A stretch of 64,000 nucleotides of DNA, taken from Domibacillus mangrovi (lineage in GTDB: Bacteria; Bacillota; Bacilli; Bacillales; Domibacillaceae). Positions 39,356 through 48,603 of the stretch are shown piece by piece. Made by a program: the position numbers and the translations under genes. Position 1 is the stretch's first letter. Every line of letters starts with the position of its first letter. The stretch covers positions 372,001 through 436,000 of the forward strand of contig NZ_MRWQ01000001.1 of the NCBI RefSeq assembly GCF_001906925.1, given 5' to 3'. The notes under the pieces were generated by a model that was not told where the DNA came from, did no database searches, and saw nothing but the letters and a program-made list of their open reading frames with translations.

Positions 39356-40442
39356 TAATATGTTCTCTCCCTCGTAGATACTTTTTATATTCATTTTTCA
39401 TATCTTGATCGGAAAGATGAACATATGTATCAATTGTTGTTTGTACATGTGCATGGCCTAATCTCTTCTGTACATAAGCAGCATCCCAACCATTTCTAAT
39501 CAGTTCAGTGGCGTGTGTATGACGTAACATATGGGCAGTGAAAGTAATCCCTGTCCGTTTTACTAAGCGCCTTATAAGGTCCAATACACTTTGATACTTT
39601 AGGGGATGACCAAAATAAGTATTTTTAAGATTTATAAATATATAATCATGCTCTAAATCTTCCCCGTACTCATGAACTAAGTAATCGGTATATAAGCCCA
39701 TTAATTCCTTACTAACATCAATTGTCCGTTCTTTTTTTAGCTTAATATAAGCACCGTTTTCATTGTGGTCTCTTGGCGTGATATAAATCTTGTTATCCCA
39801 TGTAGAAATATCTTCGATACGGAGGGATAACACCTCACCAATTCGAAGGCCACCCTCATACATAAGCATAATAAGTAACTTATCTCGTTTTGTATGACAT
39901 GCATTTAATATCACTATAACTTGCTCATGCTCTAATGCTTTTACTAGTTTCTTTTTGACCCTGAGCTTTAAAACATTTTTTTTATAAGATTTGCCTTTAT
40001 TTATATGATGAAGAAACCCCTTAAAGCTTCTTCCCCTTACCTCTTTAGACATTTCTATGGCTTTAAAATCTTCTGTCCGATTTAAATACTCTAAGAAACT
40101 AATTACAGCATTAAGTATGGAATTGACTGATGTTTCCTCTCTTTTAGCCTTCTTTGGTTTTAAATCAATTACTTTTACATCCCCTGTCGGATTTCTTAAC
40201 CATCCTACAAAATTCGCTAATTCCTCAAATTGTAAGTCATCTAATTCAATCCTTTGTTGACTCATAAATTGATAGAACAGTTTAAGATGATAACTATATG
40301 TTTTAATCGTATTTGGAGCTTTACCCGTATTATCCAGGTACTTTATAAATTTCTTAACTGGTTCCACCACTTCAAAGTTTTTATCTAGCAATATGTATAA
40401 TGGATATGGTTTGTCCTCCACCAATACTTTCTGAACCTTCAT
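39330..40442 (-). CDS. tnpA: Tn554-family tyrosine recombinase TnpA
   Basis: A 370-residue tyrosine recombinase with a SAM-like N-terminal domain and catalytic residues Arg ([10 protein letters not shown]), His-x-x-Arg ([11 protein letters not shown]), His (LGHAHV) and Tyr ([10 protein letters not shown]). Size and order match Tn554 TnpA (about 361 residues). AAAGGTGGTGG precedes the ATG. With TnpB and TnpC it integrates the element without a free circular phage-type helper. Confidence 0.92.
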   Translation of the reverse strand: MKVQKVLVEDKPYPLYILLDKNFEVVEPVKKFIKYLDNTGKAPNTIKTYSYHLKLFYQFMSQQRIELDDLQFEELANFVGWLRNPTGDVKVIDLKPKKAKREETSVNSILNAVISFLEYLNRTEDFKAIEMSKEVRGRSFKGFLHHINKGKSYKKNVLKLRVKKKLVKALEHEQVIVILNACHTKRDKLLIMLMYEGGLRIGEVLSLRIEDISTWDNKIYITPRDHNENGAYIKLKKERTIDVSKELMGLYTDYLVHEYGEDLEHDYIFINLKNTYFGHPLKYQSVLDLIRRLVKRTGITFTAHMLRHTHATELIRNGWDAAYVQKRLGHAHVQTTIDTYVHLSDQDMKNEYKKYLRGREHINEITKRSN

Positions 40443-40515
40443 TTCTCCACCACCTTTAAATACTTTAACTACTATGAATATTACCTCTATATATTTAATA
40501 GTTATAGTTCTAAAA

Positions 40516-40561
40516 TAAAAAAATCCTAAACTTTGAATACTTAGAGTACTCTAGTTTAGGA
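40516..40561 (-). terminator. Terminator at the transposon end, stopping radC read-through
   Basis: Minus-strand stem TCCTAAACT / AGTTTAGGA followed by TTTTTTT at the extreme end of the transposon, just behind the truncated radC frame (stop 40556). It may insulate the transposon from host transcription, and its arms may also be recombinase-binding sites. Confidence 0.75.
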
Positions 40562-41146
40562 TACTATGTTTAAAGGATCACCACTCGGGTGGTTATGCAA
40601 ACAGACGATTGATGCTGCGGAACGTCTAAATGCTTCCTTGAACACTTCGCGCGGATGCACGATACTGGCATTTAAGCTGCCAATAAACAATGTTTGCTTA
40701 TGCATGACCTGGTTTTTCGTATTTAAGTATAGACAAACGAAATGTTCTTGACTAAGAAAACGCATTTCTTCCATCATATAATTCGCTGCATCTTCAGGAG
40801 AACGAATCATAAACCGATCTTCATATTTCAATCGCCCGATTCGGCGGCCGATTTCGACAGCGGCCATCAATTGAATAGCCTTTGCGCTTCCGATTCCACG
40901 TATAGAGGTTATTTCTTCAAGAGAAGCATCTTTTAATAGACGCAGCCCTTCAAATTCGTTTAATATGCGGTTGGATAACTGCAGGACCGACTCTTCTTTC
41001 GTTCCTGTCCTGAGTAGGATAGCAAGGAGTTCGTGGGTGGATAAGCTTCGCGCCCCATTCGCGATCATTCGCTCACGCGGGCGGTCATGGGGTGGTACGT
41101 CTCTAATCATTATAGGCTTCGCTGGCAACTGTTGATCCTTTGTCAT
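40556..41146 (-). pseudogene. radC: 5' part of radC, truncated by the transposon
   Basis: Encodes 196 residues: the helix-hairpin-helix N-terminal part (LLKDASLEEITSIRGIGSAK) and most of the MPN/JAMM domain to HNHPSGDP, after which four or so transposon-encoded residues and a stop follow. The terminal Asp of the JAMM motif is lost, so metal binding should fail. Start at 41146 (MTKDQQL) with AAAGGAG 9 nt upstream; an in-frame ATG at 41167 abuts the maf stop. The remainder lies at 33668-33806. Confidence 0.93.
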
Positions 41147-41167
41147 TCGTTCATTCTCCTTTCTCAT

Positions 41168-41749
41168 TTAAGAAGAAAACGTGCCTGTTACGATTCCTAG
41201 ACGTTTTAGATGGCGGTACAAAGAGGATATAGGGAGGCCAACAACAGTAAAATAGTCGCCTTGAATCGCTTTAACGAACAGCGCACCGGCTGATTGAATG
41301 CCGTAGCCACCCGCTTTATCAAACGGTTCGCCCGTCTCGATGTAGCTAGCTATTTCTTCCTCCGATAGATCCCAAAATTCAACATCTGTTTTTTCATGAA
41401 AAATGATTTGTTCATTTCGTGTCTTGATCGCGACGCCTGTATAGACAGAATGAATCGTACCAGACAGCGCAGTAATCATTGCGCGAGCCTCCACTGCATC
41501 TGCCGGTTTGCCAAGAATATGCCCGTTATGGACAACGACTGTGTCTGCACCGATCACAGCCGCATCTGGATAAAGGGCAAAAATTTCCTCTGCTTTACGG
41601 AGAGCGAGTTGTTCAACTGCATCCGACGGCATGGTTCCTTCTAAAATCGTTTCGTCCACATCAGCAGCATGGACAGTATACGGGATGAAAACTTGAGACA
41701 GCAGTTCTTTTCTACGGGGTGACGATGAAGCAAGAACGATATTGGTCAA
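41168..41749 (-). CDS. maf: Maf nucleotide pyrophosphatase
   Basis: Maf hydrolyses dTTP/UTP and modified nucleotides and arrests septation when overproduced in B. subtilis. The 193-residue protein has LASSSPRRKELL at the start, IGADTVV and FDKAGGYGIQS. The start is a TTG at 41749 with AAAGGTG 7 nt upstream. A promoter and the terminator of the preceding gene lie upstream, so maf-radC(-mre) formed one unit before the insertion. Confidence 0.94.
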   Translation of the reverse strand: MTNIVLASSSPRRKELLSQVFIPYTVHAADVDETILEGTMPSDAVEQLALRKAEEIFALYPDAAVIGADTVVVHNGHILGKPADAVEARAMITALSGTIHSVYTGVAIKTRNEQIIFHEKTDVEFWDLSEEEIASYIETGEPFDKAGGYGIQSAGALFVKAIQGDYFTVVGLPISSLYRHLKRLGIVTGTFSS

Positions 41750-41792
41750 AGAGGATCACCTTTCTGTTGGAGGATTGGGAGAATACGAATCC

Positions 41793-41821
41793 ATCATATC
41801 AAATGTACGTAAATCCAACAA
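41793..41821 (-). promoter_or_regulatory. Candidate promoter of maf-radC
   Basis: Minus-strand TTGTTG (41816-41821), 17-bp spacer, TATGAT (41793-41798), directly behind the terminator of the spoIIB-like gene. Confidence 0.5.
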
Positions 41822-41822
41822 T

Positions 41823-41849
41823 AATAACCTGCCTCTTTCGGCAGGTTAT
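41823..41849 (-). terminator. Intrinsic terminator of the spoIIB-like gene
   Basis: Stem ATAACCTGCC / GGCAGGTTAT with a short loop and a T-rich tail, overlapping the last codons of the gene. Confidence 0.8.
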
Positions 41850-42427
41850 GGCGACATGGCTTCTTTTAATTGATCTAGTTTTTTCTGTGGGTCGATTTCT
41901 TCTGTCATCATTTTTTCAGCATTTTCTGTCATAGAAGCGGTCACGTCTTTCACATAAACAGCCGTTCCTTTTTCTTCTAACAGCGCCGCAGCACTTTTTG
42001 CTTCATCCGACGACGAAAACACACCGTAAAGAACCATGTATTGCCCTTCTGATGAAACATAGTTTGCCGGAATTTTCTTCGCTCTTGCGTTTCCAACACT
42101 TTTTTTCGCCGCTTCCTCTGTCGAAAAAAGACCTCCTTGAATCACTGAAAACGTTACGTCTACTCGTTTCGTTCCCTGTACTGGTACCTCTTGCACAGGT
42201 ACCTCACTCACAGCAGCTGTTGGCGGTTTTTCCTCTTCCAAATTTACAGCGCGAATCATCGTCACGCCAAATAGTGTACCGGTAATCAGCGCGGATAAGA
42301 CAATGGCCACTCCAGTAGCCGGCCGGATGATGGATTTCTTTTTTTCCGAGACAGCGGGCCCTTCTTCTCCTGGCATTTTCCAGACGAGAACATCACTGTT
42401 TGGCCTTGTCCAGTCCAGCTCGTCCAT
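41846..42427 (-). CDS. spoIIB: SPOR-domain membrane protein, SpoIIB-like
   Basis: A 193-residue bitopic protein: cytosolic N-terminus, one membrane helix (about residues 39-60), then a SPOR domain (FSVIQGGLFSTEEAAKKS ... YMVLYGVFSSSDEAK) that would bind denuded septal peptidoglycan. Upstream of maf-radC this is where B. subtilis has spoIIB, a septal protein acting at engulfment, so the name is by synteny and domain. GGGGGG lies 6 nt before the ATG at 42427. Confidence 0.75.
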   Translation of the reverse strand: MDELDWTRPNSDVLVWKMPGEEGPAVSEKKKSIIRPATGVAIVLSALITGTLFGVTMIRAVNLEEEKPPTAAVSEVPVQEVPVQGTKRVDVTFSVIQGGLFSTEEAAKKSVGNARAKKIPANYVSSEGQYMVLYGVFSSSDEAKSAAALLEEKGTAVYVKDVTASMTENAEKMMTEEIDPQKKLDQLKEAMSP

Positions 42428-42471
42428 CTTCATCCCCCCATATTTATCCTGTAATAAGGCCCCGCTTTAAG

Positions 42472-42518
42472 ATATCGAAAAGAAGGCTCCGTTTACGATA
42501 AATGAAGTTTCACTTTAT
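42472..42518. repeat. Dispersed intergenic repeat, short copy
   Basis: Contains AATGAAGTTTCACTTTAT (42501-42518), identical over 18 bp to 59834-59851, and upstream GATATCGAAAAGAAGGCTCC that resembles 59732-59757. It looks like an internally deleted copy of the longer element at 59709-59851. Confidence 0.55.
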
Positions 42519-42540
42519 TATATATACGATTTTCCCCCAT

Positions 42541-42577
42541 AAAAAGAACAGAACGACAGGCGTTCTGTTCTTTTTTT
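42541..42577 (-). terminator. Terminator of the pilus gene cluster
   Basis: Stem AAAGAACAGAACG / CGTTCTGTTCTTT with an ACAGG-type loop and T-runs, about 35 bp after the pilO-like stop codon (42612). Confidence 0.87.
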
Positions 42578-42611
42578 ATCTTATGTAATCCTATTCAATA
42601 CACACTTGCTT

Positions 42612-43382
42612 TCACTCTTCAACTGTGATGAACGGGTCTTTTTTATTCGCTGGATCCGGTGTGTCAAATTCAGGTGTATCTTGCAGCAAATCAAGCAATT
42701 CTGGCATGTAGTACGCCGCAACTGTTATATTGTACGTAATCGGTTCTGCTTCACCAGCTAATTGTTGTGCTTCTTCCGGCCCTGTAAATGTAAGTTGCTC
42801 CACTTTTAACATGCGCATTTGATTTTCAAGCGTGTCAATGAACATGTCCATTTCTGCATACCCCGACGATTCAACGGTCATTTGTGCACGAATTTTGCGT
42901 ATGCCTTTTGGAAGCACTTCTTCATGAACCAACTGTTTAGATGAATCTATCTCCTCTTTCGCTGCATCTGTCATCCTTTCATCCATTGATTTTTCCCCTG
43001 GCGCCGTCTCTCTATTTTCTAATTGAGCAATGTCTTCTTCCGGCGTCGTCGGGAGTGTTTCTTCTTCGCCTTCAGTAAACACAATCGCGGTAATTAAGCT
43101 GCTTGACAGCAATTCAGCTTTTTCAAAATCAAGCAAAAGTCTATCACTCATCGGTTTGACTGGTACTTTCTGTTGTAGCGTGCCTGTTGCAACAGATGGC
43201 CCGCTCACCGTCGATCCGGCCTGCTGCTCGAGTACCGCGATCAATTCTTCTTCTGACTGCAGCTGCTGATTCGTCGTCTTAATGTTGAAAGCAACTGGTC
43301 GATACAGGACAACATACATATAAGCAAACAGTACGATGGCAACAAGTAAAATGAGTACTGTATAAAGACGTGTTCTGCTCAT
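42612..43382 (-). CDS. pilO: PilO-like type IV pilus assembly protein
   Basis: A 256-residue bitopic protein: one N-terminal helix (residues 7-27), a coiled-coil segment (about 34-52), an acidic linker and a C-terminal ferredoxin-like domain (RKIRAQMTVESSGYAEMDMF). Its place after pilM and pilN fits PilO, which links the inner platform with the pilus. Sequence identity to Gram-negative PilO is not obvious; the call is by topology and position. Confidence 0.7.
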   Translation of the reverse strand: MSRTRLYTVLILLVAIVLFAYMYVVLYRPVAFNIKTTNQQLQSEEELIAVLEQQAGSTVSGPSVATGTLQQKVPVKPMSDRLLLDFEKAELLSSSLITAIVFTEGEEETLPTTPEEDIAQLENRETAPGEKSMDERMTDAAKEEIDSSKQLVHEEVLPKGIRKIRAQMTVESSGYAEMDMFIDTLENQMRMLKVEQLTFTGPEEAQQLAGEAEPITYNITVAAYYMPELLDLLQDTPEFDTPDPANKKDPFITVEE

Positions 43383-43994
43383 TTATTTGCTTCCCTCCTG
43401 CGCTAATGTTTCATTGACCGCTTCCGTATTAAACACGATTTCATATTCAGCTGCGTAACGGGGCAGTACCTCCGTGGCATCCAAAATGGCTTGTTCATCT
43501 TCTTCGCCTTCTTCAATCGACGTATTCAATGTTAAAATTTTCGCTGAGTTAACCCATTTGGATGATTTCAGTTCACTTAAATAATAGGCCGCGTCACGGC
43601 TCGTATCAAATTGAATCGTGACGATCAGCGACTCCTCACTCGTATAGGACAGAGCTTGGAAAAAGCCTCGTTCTGGAAGCCGCTCAATTAAATGCGCTAT
43701 GATCGGCGATACGGGCACTTTTATACGGTCTGCCCAAGCAATCGCCTCATTTAACATTTCAGCGCTGCTCGCAGCTGCTCCGCTGTTACCCGCAGCATTC
43801 ATTTCAAGTGCTTCCCTTAGTTGTACGGCATTAGACAGCTGCTGTTCCACATTGTCAAGCTCTTTATTTTTCGTATACAAGACAAAAAAAGCACTGGCTG
43901 ATGCCGTTATAAGCAGTGCAATGAAAAGGAAGATAAGGAACAATGGCACTCTTTTCTTCTCTTTTTGAGGCAATAAATTAATCTCAATTAACAT
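43383..43994 (-). CDS. pilN: PilN-like type IV pilus assembly protein
   Basis: A 203-residue protein beginning MLIEINLLPQKEKKR, the short cytosolic peptide by which PilN binds PilM, then one membrane helix (about 17-40) and a coiled coil with a small C-terminal domain. Its stop codon directly precedes the pilO start. Confidence 0.82.
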   Translation of the reverse strand: MLIEINLLPQKEKKRVPLFLIFLFIALLITASASAFFVLYTKNKELDNVEQQLSNAVQLREALEMNAAGNSGAAASSAEMLNEAIAWADRIKVPVSPIIAHLIERLPERGFFQALSYTSEESLIVTIQFDTSRDAAYYLSELKSSKWVNSAKILTLNTSIEEGEEDEQAILDATEVLPRYAAEYEIVFNTEAVNETLAQEGSK

Positions 43995-44003
43995 GATCAG
44001 CGG

Positions 44004-44960
44004 TCACCCCTCTTTTAATCCAAGTCCTGCTGCTTCGTAAAAAGAGGGGGACAGTGCACGTCCATCTTTCGTTACAGCTTCGACAGCGTCATTGTCATAA
44101 ACGCGAAGGGCGAGTCTCGTCTCTAAATGATGATGAACGAAATCAGACTGCGGATGATCACCATTAAAAAAAACTTTATCAATGCGAACTCGGCCTTTAT
44201 GAAGTGAATTTTCATAAAAATTGATTACTTTTTCCAACTCGTTCAGCACATCCGTCAATTCGCCTGCTTCATCCTTTTCTCTTCCTAACACCTCTACGAT
44301 GTCTTCATTTTTTTCGATAAAGACTGGCTTCATGAACTTCGGCTGCTGTTCATGAAAGATCGACAGCATCATGACGTTTTCCGTTAAATGAATCATAAGC
44401 TCGTGCGCCTTCGCATTCGTAATGTCTTCTTGGTGGTAAAGACGGTACAAGCTAAGCGGCCCGATATCCGCTGCAACGGGTTTTAATTTCGCTTCTTCCA
44501 TTACATTCATATAGTCACGTACTTTTTCTTCTGGCGCCGCAATTAATAGTACGTCTTTTTTTCCATCTTGTTCTCCAATCACCGCAACGTCAAATACCGG
44601 TTCTTCAAACGGCAAGTGAATGGTAGACCCGATTTGCATGAAAATGTAATTTTTAATTTCATCATCCTGTAAATCCGCATCGACTTTTTCTTCTCGCATC
44701 GCGACGAAATGATCGGGCACGATAAAGCGGGCCATACGATGTTTTATTTTCCAATCGTCGACACAGTTTTCCAAAACGGTCAGCAACGCATCAAAATCGA
44801 CAATTTCCCCTCTTCGTATGAGTCCATCCGGAATGAAACGTTCACCACAACGTTCAATAATAAGCGGAGACGTTTGCTTTATTTCCACGTAGCGGATGGC
44901 ATAATCGGTAAACACAAGATTAATCGTTTTATCTTTTTTTGAAAATAATCGAAACGCCAT
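44004..44960 (-). CDS. pilM: PilM-like actin-fold pilus assembly protein
   Basis: A 318-residue cytosolic protein of the PilM/FtsA actin-like fold, with INLVFTDYAIRYVEIK at the start, QIGSTIHLPFEEPVFDVAVI mid-protein and AAGLGLKEG at the end. PilM docks PilN under the membrane. Start at 44960 (MAFRLFSKK), 8 nt after AAGGAG; the upstream open frame overlaps pilD. Confidence 0.8.
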   Translation of the reverse strand: MAFRLFSKKDKTINLVFTDYAIRYVEIKQTSPLIIERCGERFIPDGLIRRGEIVDFDALLTVLENCVDDWKIKHRMARFIVPDHFVAMREEKVDADLQDDEIKNYIFMQIGSTIHLPFEEPVFDVAVIGEQDGKKDVLLIAAPEEKVRDYMNVMEEAKLKPVAADIGPLSLYRLYHQEDITNAKAHELMIHLTENVMMLSIFHEQQPKFMKPVFIEKNEDIVEVLGREKDEAGELTDVLNELEKVINFYENSLHKGRVRIDKVFFNGDHPQSDFVHHHLETRLALRVYDNDAVEAVTKDGRALSPSFYEAAGLGLKEG

Positions 44961-44976
44961 GTACATTTCTCCTTCT

Positions 44977-45720
44977 TTAAAAAAACTGGAGATACCAGTA
45001 GAGCAGCCCTTCACCGTGAAAATAGACGGTGATCGCTGCCATCGCAATATACGGTCCAAACGGCATCGGCTTCCCTCTTTTTACTATACCAAAAATCAGG
45101 AGGACAAGCCCGATGACAGCGCCAAATGCACACGATAAAAAAAAAGTCAGTAGTACGAGTTTCGTCCCCATCATAAATCCAAGAACACCGAACAATTTAA
45201 TATCCCCGCCGCCCATTCCCCCTTTTGACACGATCGCAATGATCAGAAGAAGGAAAAAGCCTGCCGCAGCACCGAGGAGCGAATTCCACCACGATGTGAG
45301 CGGGTGTATCATTCGAACGATGAGAAACAAACTAAAAAAGAACAACACTATTTTATCTGGGATCAGCATGTAAGCAAGATCGGAGACGACGATAACGATC
45401 AGCATCGAAATGAAGAGAAGAGCGAGCAGAAAGTCCATCGTTAACCCGAAATAAAGATACGCATACAAAAATAACAGCGCCGTCATGAGCTCTGTTAAAG
45501 GATAAATAGGGGATATACGTGCCCCACATTTGCGGCACTTTCCTTTTAATATTATGTATGAAACGACCGGAATCAGATCGAATGCAGTCAATTGATGACC
45601 GCACAGCGAACAAGCGCTGCGCGGTTTCACAATGGACTTCCCGACCGGGACCCGGAGACCAACGACATTATAAAATGAGCCGAAGACGAGGCCGTATAGG
45701 AAGATTAATGTTAACATCAT
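44977..45720 (-). CDS. pilD: Type IV prepilin peptidase / methyltransferase
   Basis: A 247-residue membrane aspartic protease that cleaves and N-methylates prepilins. It has the cytosolic Cys4 zinc site (CSLCGHQL ... CRKCGARI) and the catalytic Asp residues in SDLAYMLIPD and GGGDIKLFG. In B. subtilis the single comC gene lies at this chromosomal spot; here it is embedded in a pilus cluster. Its start overlaps the major pilin gene end. Confidence 0.94.
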   Translation of the reverse strand: MMLTLIFLYGLVFGSFYNVVGLRVPVGKSIVKPRSACSLCGHQLTAFDLIPVVSYIILKGKCRKCGARISPIYPLTELMTALLFLYAYLYFGLTMDFLLALLFISMLIVIVVSDLAYMLIPDKIVLFFFSLFLIVRMIHPLTSWWNSLLGAAAGFFLLLIIAIVSKGGMGGGDIKLFGVLGFMMGTKLVLLTFFLSCAFGAVIGLVLLIFGIVKRGKPMPFGPYIAMAAITVYFHGEGLLYWYLQFF

Positions 45721-46208
45721 TTAGCAGCTGTTAGTCCAGCAACAGGTACGACATTAGCACGTTTTAATTCATTTGTAGGATCATCTACCCAAATGCCTCT
45801 CGTTCCGTTCATTAACTTTACTTCATACGTATACTGATTTGTTGCTGATTTCGTAATCGTGACGTAAGAACCATCAGTAGTGCCAGCTGTCCCTTTAGTG
45901 TAAGTTTCGCCATCTGGATCTTTCATTGGATTATCAACCAAACCTTCAGTATAAAAATCTGTTAAACTGAGCGTTTTAGAGCCGCCGGCTGCGATTTCAC
46001 TCGCATTTCCCGCCACCCACGTTTTGGCAGAGTTCACCATTTGCTGTGCATTTGCGACATGTGCGTCTTTTTTCGAGTTATCAATTAAACCGCCAATAGA
46101 TGGAACTGCAATGGCTGCAATAATACCGAGAATGACGACGACGGCGAGCAATTCAATTAACGTTAACCCTTTTTCATTTTTCATGTTTCGTTTCATTACT
46201 GCTAACAT
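45717..46208 (-). CDS. pilA: Major type IV pilin (PilA-like)
   Basis: A 163-residue prepilin: a short basic leader ends in KNEKG, cut before LTLIELLAVVVILGIIA (Glu5 present), followed by a hydrophobic helix and a globular domain ending GLTAAK. GGAGGAG precedes the ATG. It probably forms the fibre, since it is the only simple pilin here and has its own 139-bp upstream gap, where a promoter is likely but not obvious. Confidence 0.9.
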   Translation of the reverse strand: MLAVMKRNMKNEKGLTLIELLAVVVILGIIAAIAVPSIGGLIDNSKKDAHVANAQQMVNSAKTWVAGNASEIAAGGSKTLSLTDFYTEGLVDNPMKDPDGETYTKGTAGTTDGSYVTITKSATNQYTYEVKLMNGTRGIWVDDPTNELKRANVVPVAGLTAAK

Positions 46209-46347
46209 GTTTTCTCCTCCTGAATATCTATTATTTTGTTCATTTCTACCAAACTATGAATCTCTTACTTTCTACCTTCACCTTACTCCGTTTATCGTCT
46301 ACTATCAATGAATGTTTAGTGAATTTATCATGATTCCCCTACTTATT

Positions 46348-47556
46348 TTATGCCTGTACGTTATTAAAAATCTCAAACATAGGTATAAGGATTGACGTGA
46401 CGATCGTACCAACAATCCCCGCTAGCAGAACGATCATGAGCGGCTCAATTAATGATTTTAGCCGGTCGGTCGTGGCTTCCACTTCCCGTTCGTAAAAGTC
46501 CGCTACTTTAGAAAGCATGGAATCGAGTGAGCCTGTTTCTTCGCCGATTGAAATCATATGATGAACGAGCGGTGGGAAAGCCCAATGTTTTTTCATCGGT
46601 CCGGTCAATGATTCTCCCCGTTCCAATGCGTCCCGTGATTGTTTTATGACACGCTCAATCACTTCATTCTCAACAACTTCGCCAACCATTTCCATCGCTC
46701 TAATAATCGGCACTGAGTTTGAAAATAACGAACTGAGTGTTCGTGTCATCCGGGCTAGTACCGCTTTTTGCATAAGGTTTCCGATAATTGGCATTCTTAA
46801 CATCGCATAATCATAATAATATTTCGTTTCTTTCCGCTGCCTGACACCCCAAAAGAAAAAAACAGTAAGTACTATTAGACCGATCACAACATACCAGTAA
46901 TGTTGCATCCATTCACTCGATGAAAGAACGAACTGCGTAATGGCCGGCAGTTCGCCGCCAAAATCGGCAAACATCCCGACAAATGTCGGTACGACCGAGA
47001 CGAGTAAAAAGATGACGACGGCAACGGCCACAACACCGACAGCAGCAGGATAGGCAAGTGCCGAAACGACTTTTTGACGTGTCCGGTGCTGACGCTCGTA
47101 ATATTCGGCCATATCATGAAACGTTTCGTCGAGATTCCCTGTCGCTTCGCCGGCCCGTAGCATATTAATAAACAGCGGTTCGAATATTTTGCGTTGACGG
47201 GCAGCGGCGTCTGAGAGTGGCCTTCCTTCGCGTATTTCGCCTTCCATTTTACGAAGTGTTTTTTTCAATGCTTTGCTTTCTGTTTGCTGTGACAAAATCG
47301 CTGTAGCATCAATAACCGTCACACCTGCTGCTAACAGCGCGGAAAACTGGCGGAGGAACATGACCATATGCTCAAGCTTTACTTGTCTTCCGATCACAAG
47401 ATCACGATTTAAAATCGTTTCTGCTTGCTGCTCGATGTCGGTTACACGTATCCCGTTTTTTTGCAATTTAGCCAGTGCTTCTTTTTTCGTTTCTGCTGTA
47501 ATTGTCCCTTTTCTCGCTCCGCTTCGGTCCCGGCCTTTATAGTGAAATTTAGCCAT
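46348..47556 (-). CDS. pilC: Type IV pilus platform protein PilC
   Basis: Inner membrane platform with two T2SSF domains, 402 residues: FLRQFSALLAAGVTVIDA in the first repeat and LSSLFSNSVPIIRAMEM in the second, GEETGSLDSML and a C-terminal membrane helix. The start overlaps the pilT end by 8 nt. Confidence 0.94.
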   Translation of the reverse strand: MAKFHYKGRDRSGARKGTITAETKKEALAKLQKNGIRVTDIEQQAETILNRDLVIGRQVKLEHMVMFLRQFSALLAAGVTVIDATAILSQQTESKALKKTLRKMEGEIREGRPLSDAAARQRKIFEPLFINMLRAGEATGNLDETFHDMAEYYERQHRTRQKVVSALAYPAAVGVVAVAVVIFLLVSVVPTFVGMFADFGGELPAITQFVLSSSEWMQHYWYVVIGLIVLTVFFFWGVRQRKETKYYYDYAMLRMPIIGNLMQKAVLARMTRTLSSLFSNSVPIIRAMEMVGEVVENEVIERVIKQSRDALERGESLTGPMKKHWAFPPLVHHMISIGEETGSLDSMLSKVADFYEREVEATTDRLKSLIEPLMIVLLAGIVGTIVTSILIPMFEIFNNVQA

Positions 47557-48598
47557 TCTCTTTTTCTCTTTCTCTTAAATAAGGGAGAGCAGCATCACGG
47601 GAGAGCGCTTCTTGTTCGACTAAATCGTGCACATGGTCGGCCATCACCTGCATACCGGATGCTTTTGACGTTTGCATAACATTCACAATTTGATGTACTT
47701 TTTCAGACCGGATTAAGTTGGAAACGGCGGGGTTATTCATCAGCACCTCAACAGCTGCCCGTCTGCCTCGCAAATCAGGCGTCGGAAATAGCCTCTGTGA
47801 GACGATTGCGGCCAATACGGTCGCCAGCTGCGTTCGAATTTGCGGCTGCTGTTCGGCTGGAAACACGTCAATAATCCGCTCAATTGTCGCCGGTGCGCTC
47901 GATGTATGCAGCGTCGCCAGCACAAGATGGCCTGTTTCAGCGGCAGTGATTGCCGTTTGAATCGTTTCTAAATCGCGCATTTCTCCGACGAGAATGATAT
48001 CCGGGTCTTGCCGCAGTGACGCGCGCAGCCCGTTAGCGAAGCTTTTCGTATCGTATCCGACCTCCCGTTGATCAATGATGCTTTTCCCATGCTTATGCAA
48101 ATACTCAATCGGATCTTCGAGTGTAATAATGTGCTTTTTCGTTTCTTTATTTACATAATCAATCATACTTGCAAGCGTCGTTGATTTCCCGCTTCCGGTC
48201 GGACCGGTGACGAGGACAAGTCCGTTCGGCCGACTGACGATTTTTTTCAGCACCGGCGGCATAGATAAATCTTCGAGTGACGGAATCTTCGTCGGAATGA
48301 CACGGATCGCAATCGACACACAATTACGCTGATGAAACGCATTTACCCGGAAGCGCGACACTTTCGGTATACCGAATGAAAGATCAATTTCTCCTTGCTC
48401 TTTAAACGACGCCCACAATCGTTCCGAAATAATCGCTTTGGCCATCTGTTCCGTGTCTTCCGGTGTAAGTACTTCTTTCCCGTACCGTTTCAAATCACCA
48501 TGAATGCGGAAAACCGGTGCTGTTCCTACAGTCAAATGAATGTCCGATGCTTGCAATTCATATGCTGAACGTAATAAAAATTCAAGTTTTTCTCTCAT
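47549..48598 (-). CDS. pilT: Pilus retraction ATPase PilT
   Basis: A 349-residue hexameric ATPase. It has the PAS-like N-terminal SAYELQASDIHLTVG, Walker A GPTGSGKST (132-140), Asp box (ITLEDPIEYLHKHGKS), Walker B (DPDIILVGEMRD) and the AIRAE-like helix of retraction ATPases. Its presence implies dynamic pili with twitching or DNA uptake. Operon with pilB and pilC. Confidence 0.95.
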   Translation of the reverse strand: MREKLEFLLRSAYELQASDIHLTVGTAPVFRIHGDLKRYGKEVLTPEDTEQMAKAIISERLWASFKEQGEIDLSFGIPKVSRFRVNAFHQRNCVSIAIRVIPTKIPSLEDLSMPPVLKKIVSRPNGLVLVTGPTGSGKSTTLASMIDYVNKETKKHIITLEDPIEYLHKHGKSIIDQREVGYDTKSFANGLRASLRQDPDIILVGEMRDLETIQTAITAAETGHLVLATLHTSSAPATIERIIDVFPAEQQPQIRTQLATVLAAIVSQRLFPTPDLRGRRAAVEVLMNNPAVSNLIRSEKVHQIVNVMQTSKASGMQVMADHVHDLVEQEALSRDAALPYLREREKENG

Positions 48599-48603
48599 CC
48601 TGT

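Larger units (their letters stand above)
33807..40573 (-). mobile_element. Tn554-family transposon carrying a Pycsar-type cargo, inserted in radC
   Basis: About 6.8 kb of markedly AT-richer DNA splits radC. Reading from the radC 5' side it contains tnpA, tnpB and tnpC in the Tn554 order and sizes, a cyclase/effector operon and two small membrane-protein genes. Tn554 itself is about 6.7 kb and uses a GAT-containing core in radC; here the 5' junction has GATCCT (minus strand, 40574-40579) at the same codon and the 3' junction reads GATAAAACCCC before GCACCGAGC. As known for this family I see no terminal inverted repeats or clear target duplication. Boundaries are certain to within about 10 bp only. 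Confidence 0.88.

Noticed and set aside
33807-40573. Reading the element as a prophage or integrative conjugative element because of its tyrosine recombinases
   Set aside because: Two recombinases followed by TnpC in one operon and the radC site define a Tn554-type transposon; there are no phage structural or conjugation genes.
33668-41146. Broken radC as an assembly error or simple frameshift
   Set aside because: Both halves rejoin in frame and the insertion has coherent transposon genes at a known attachment site.
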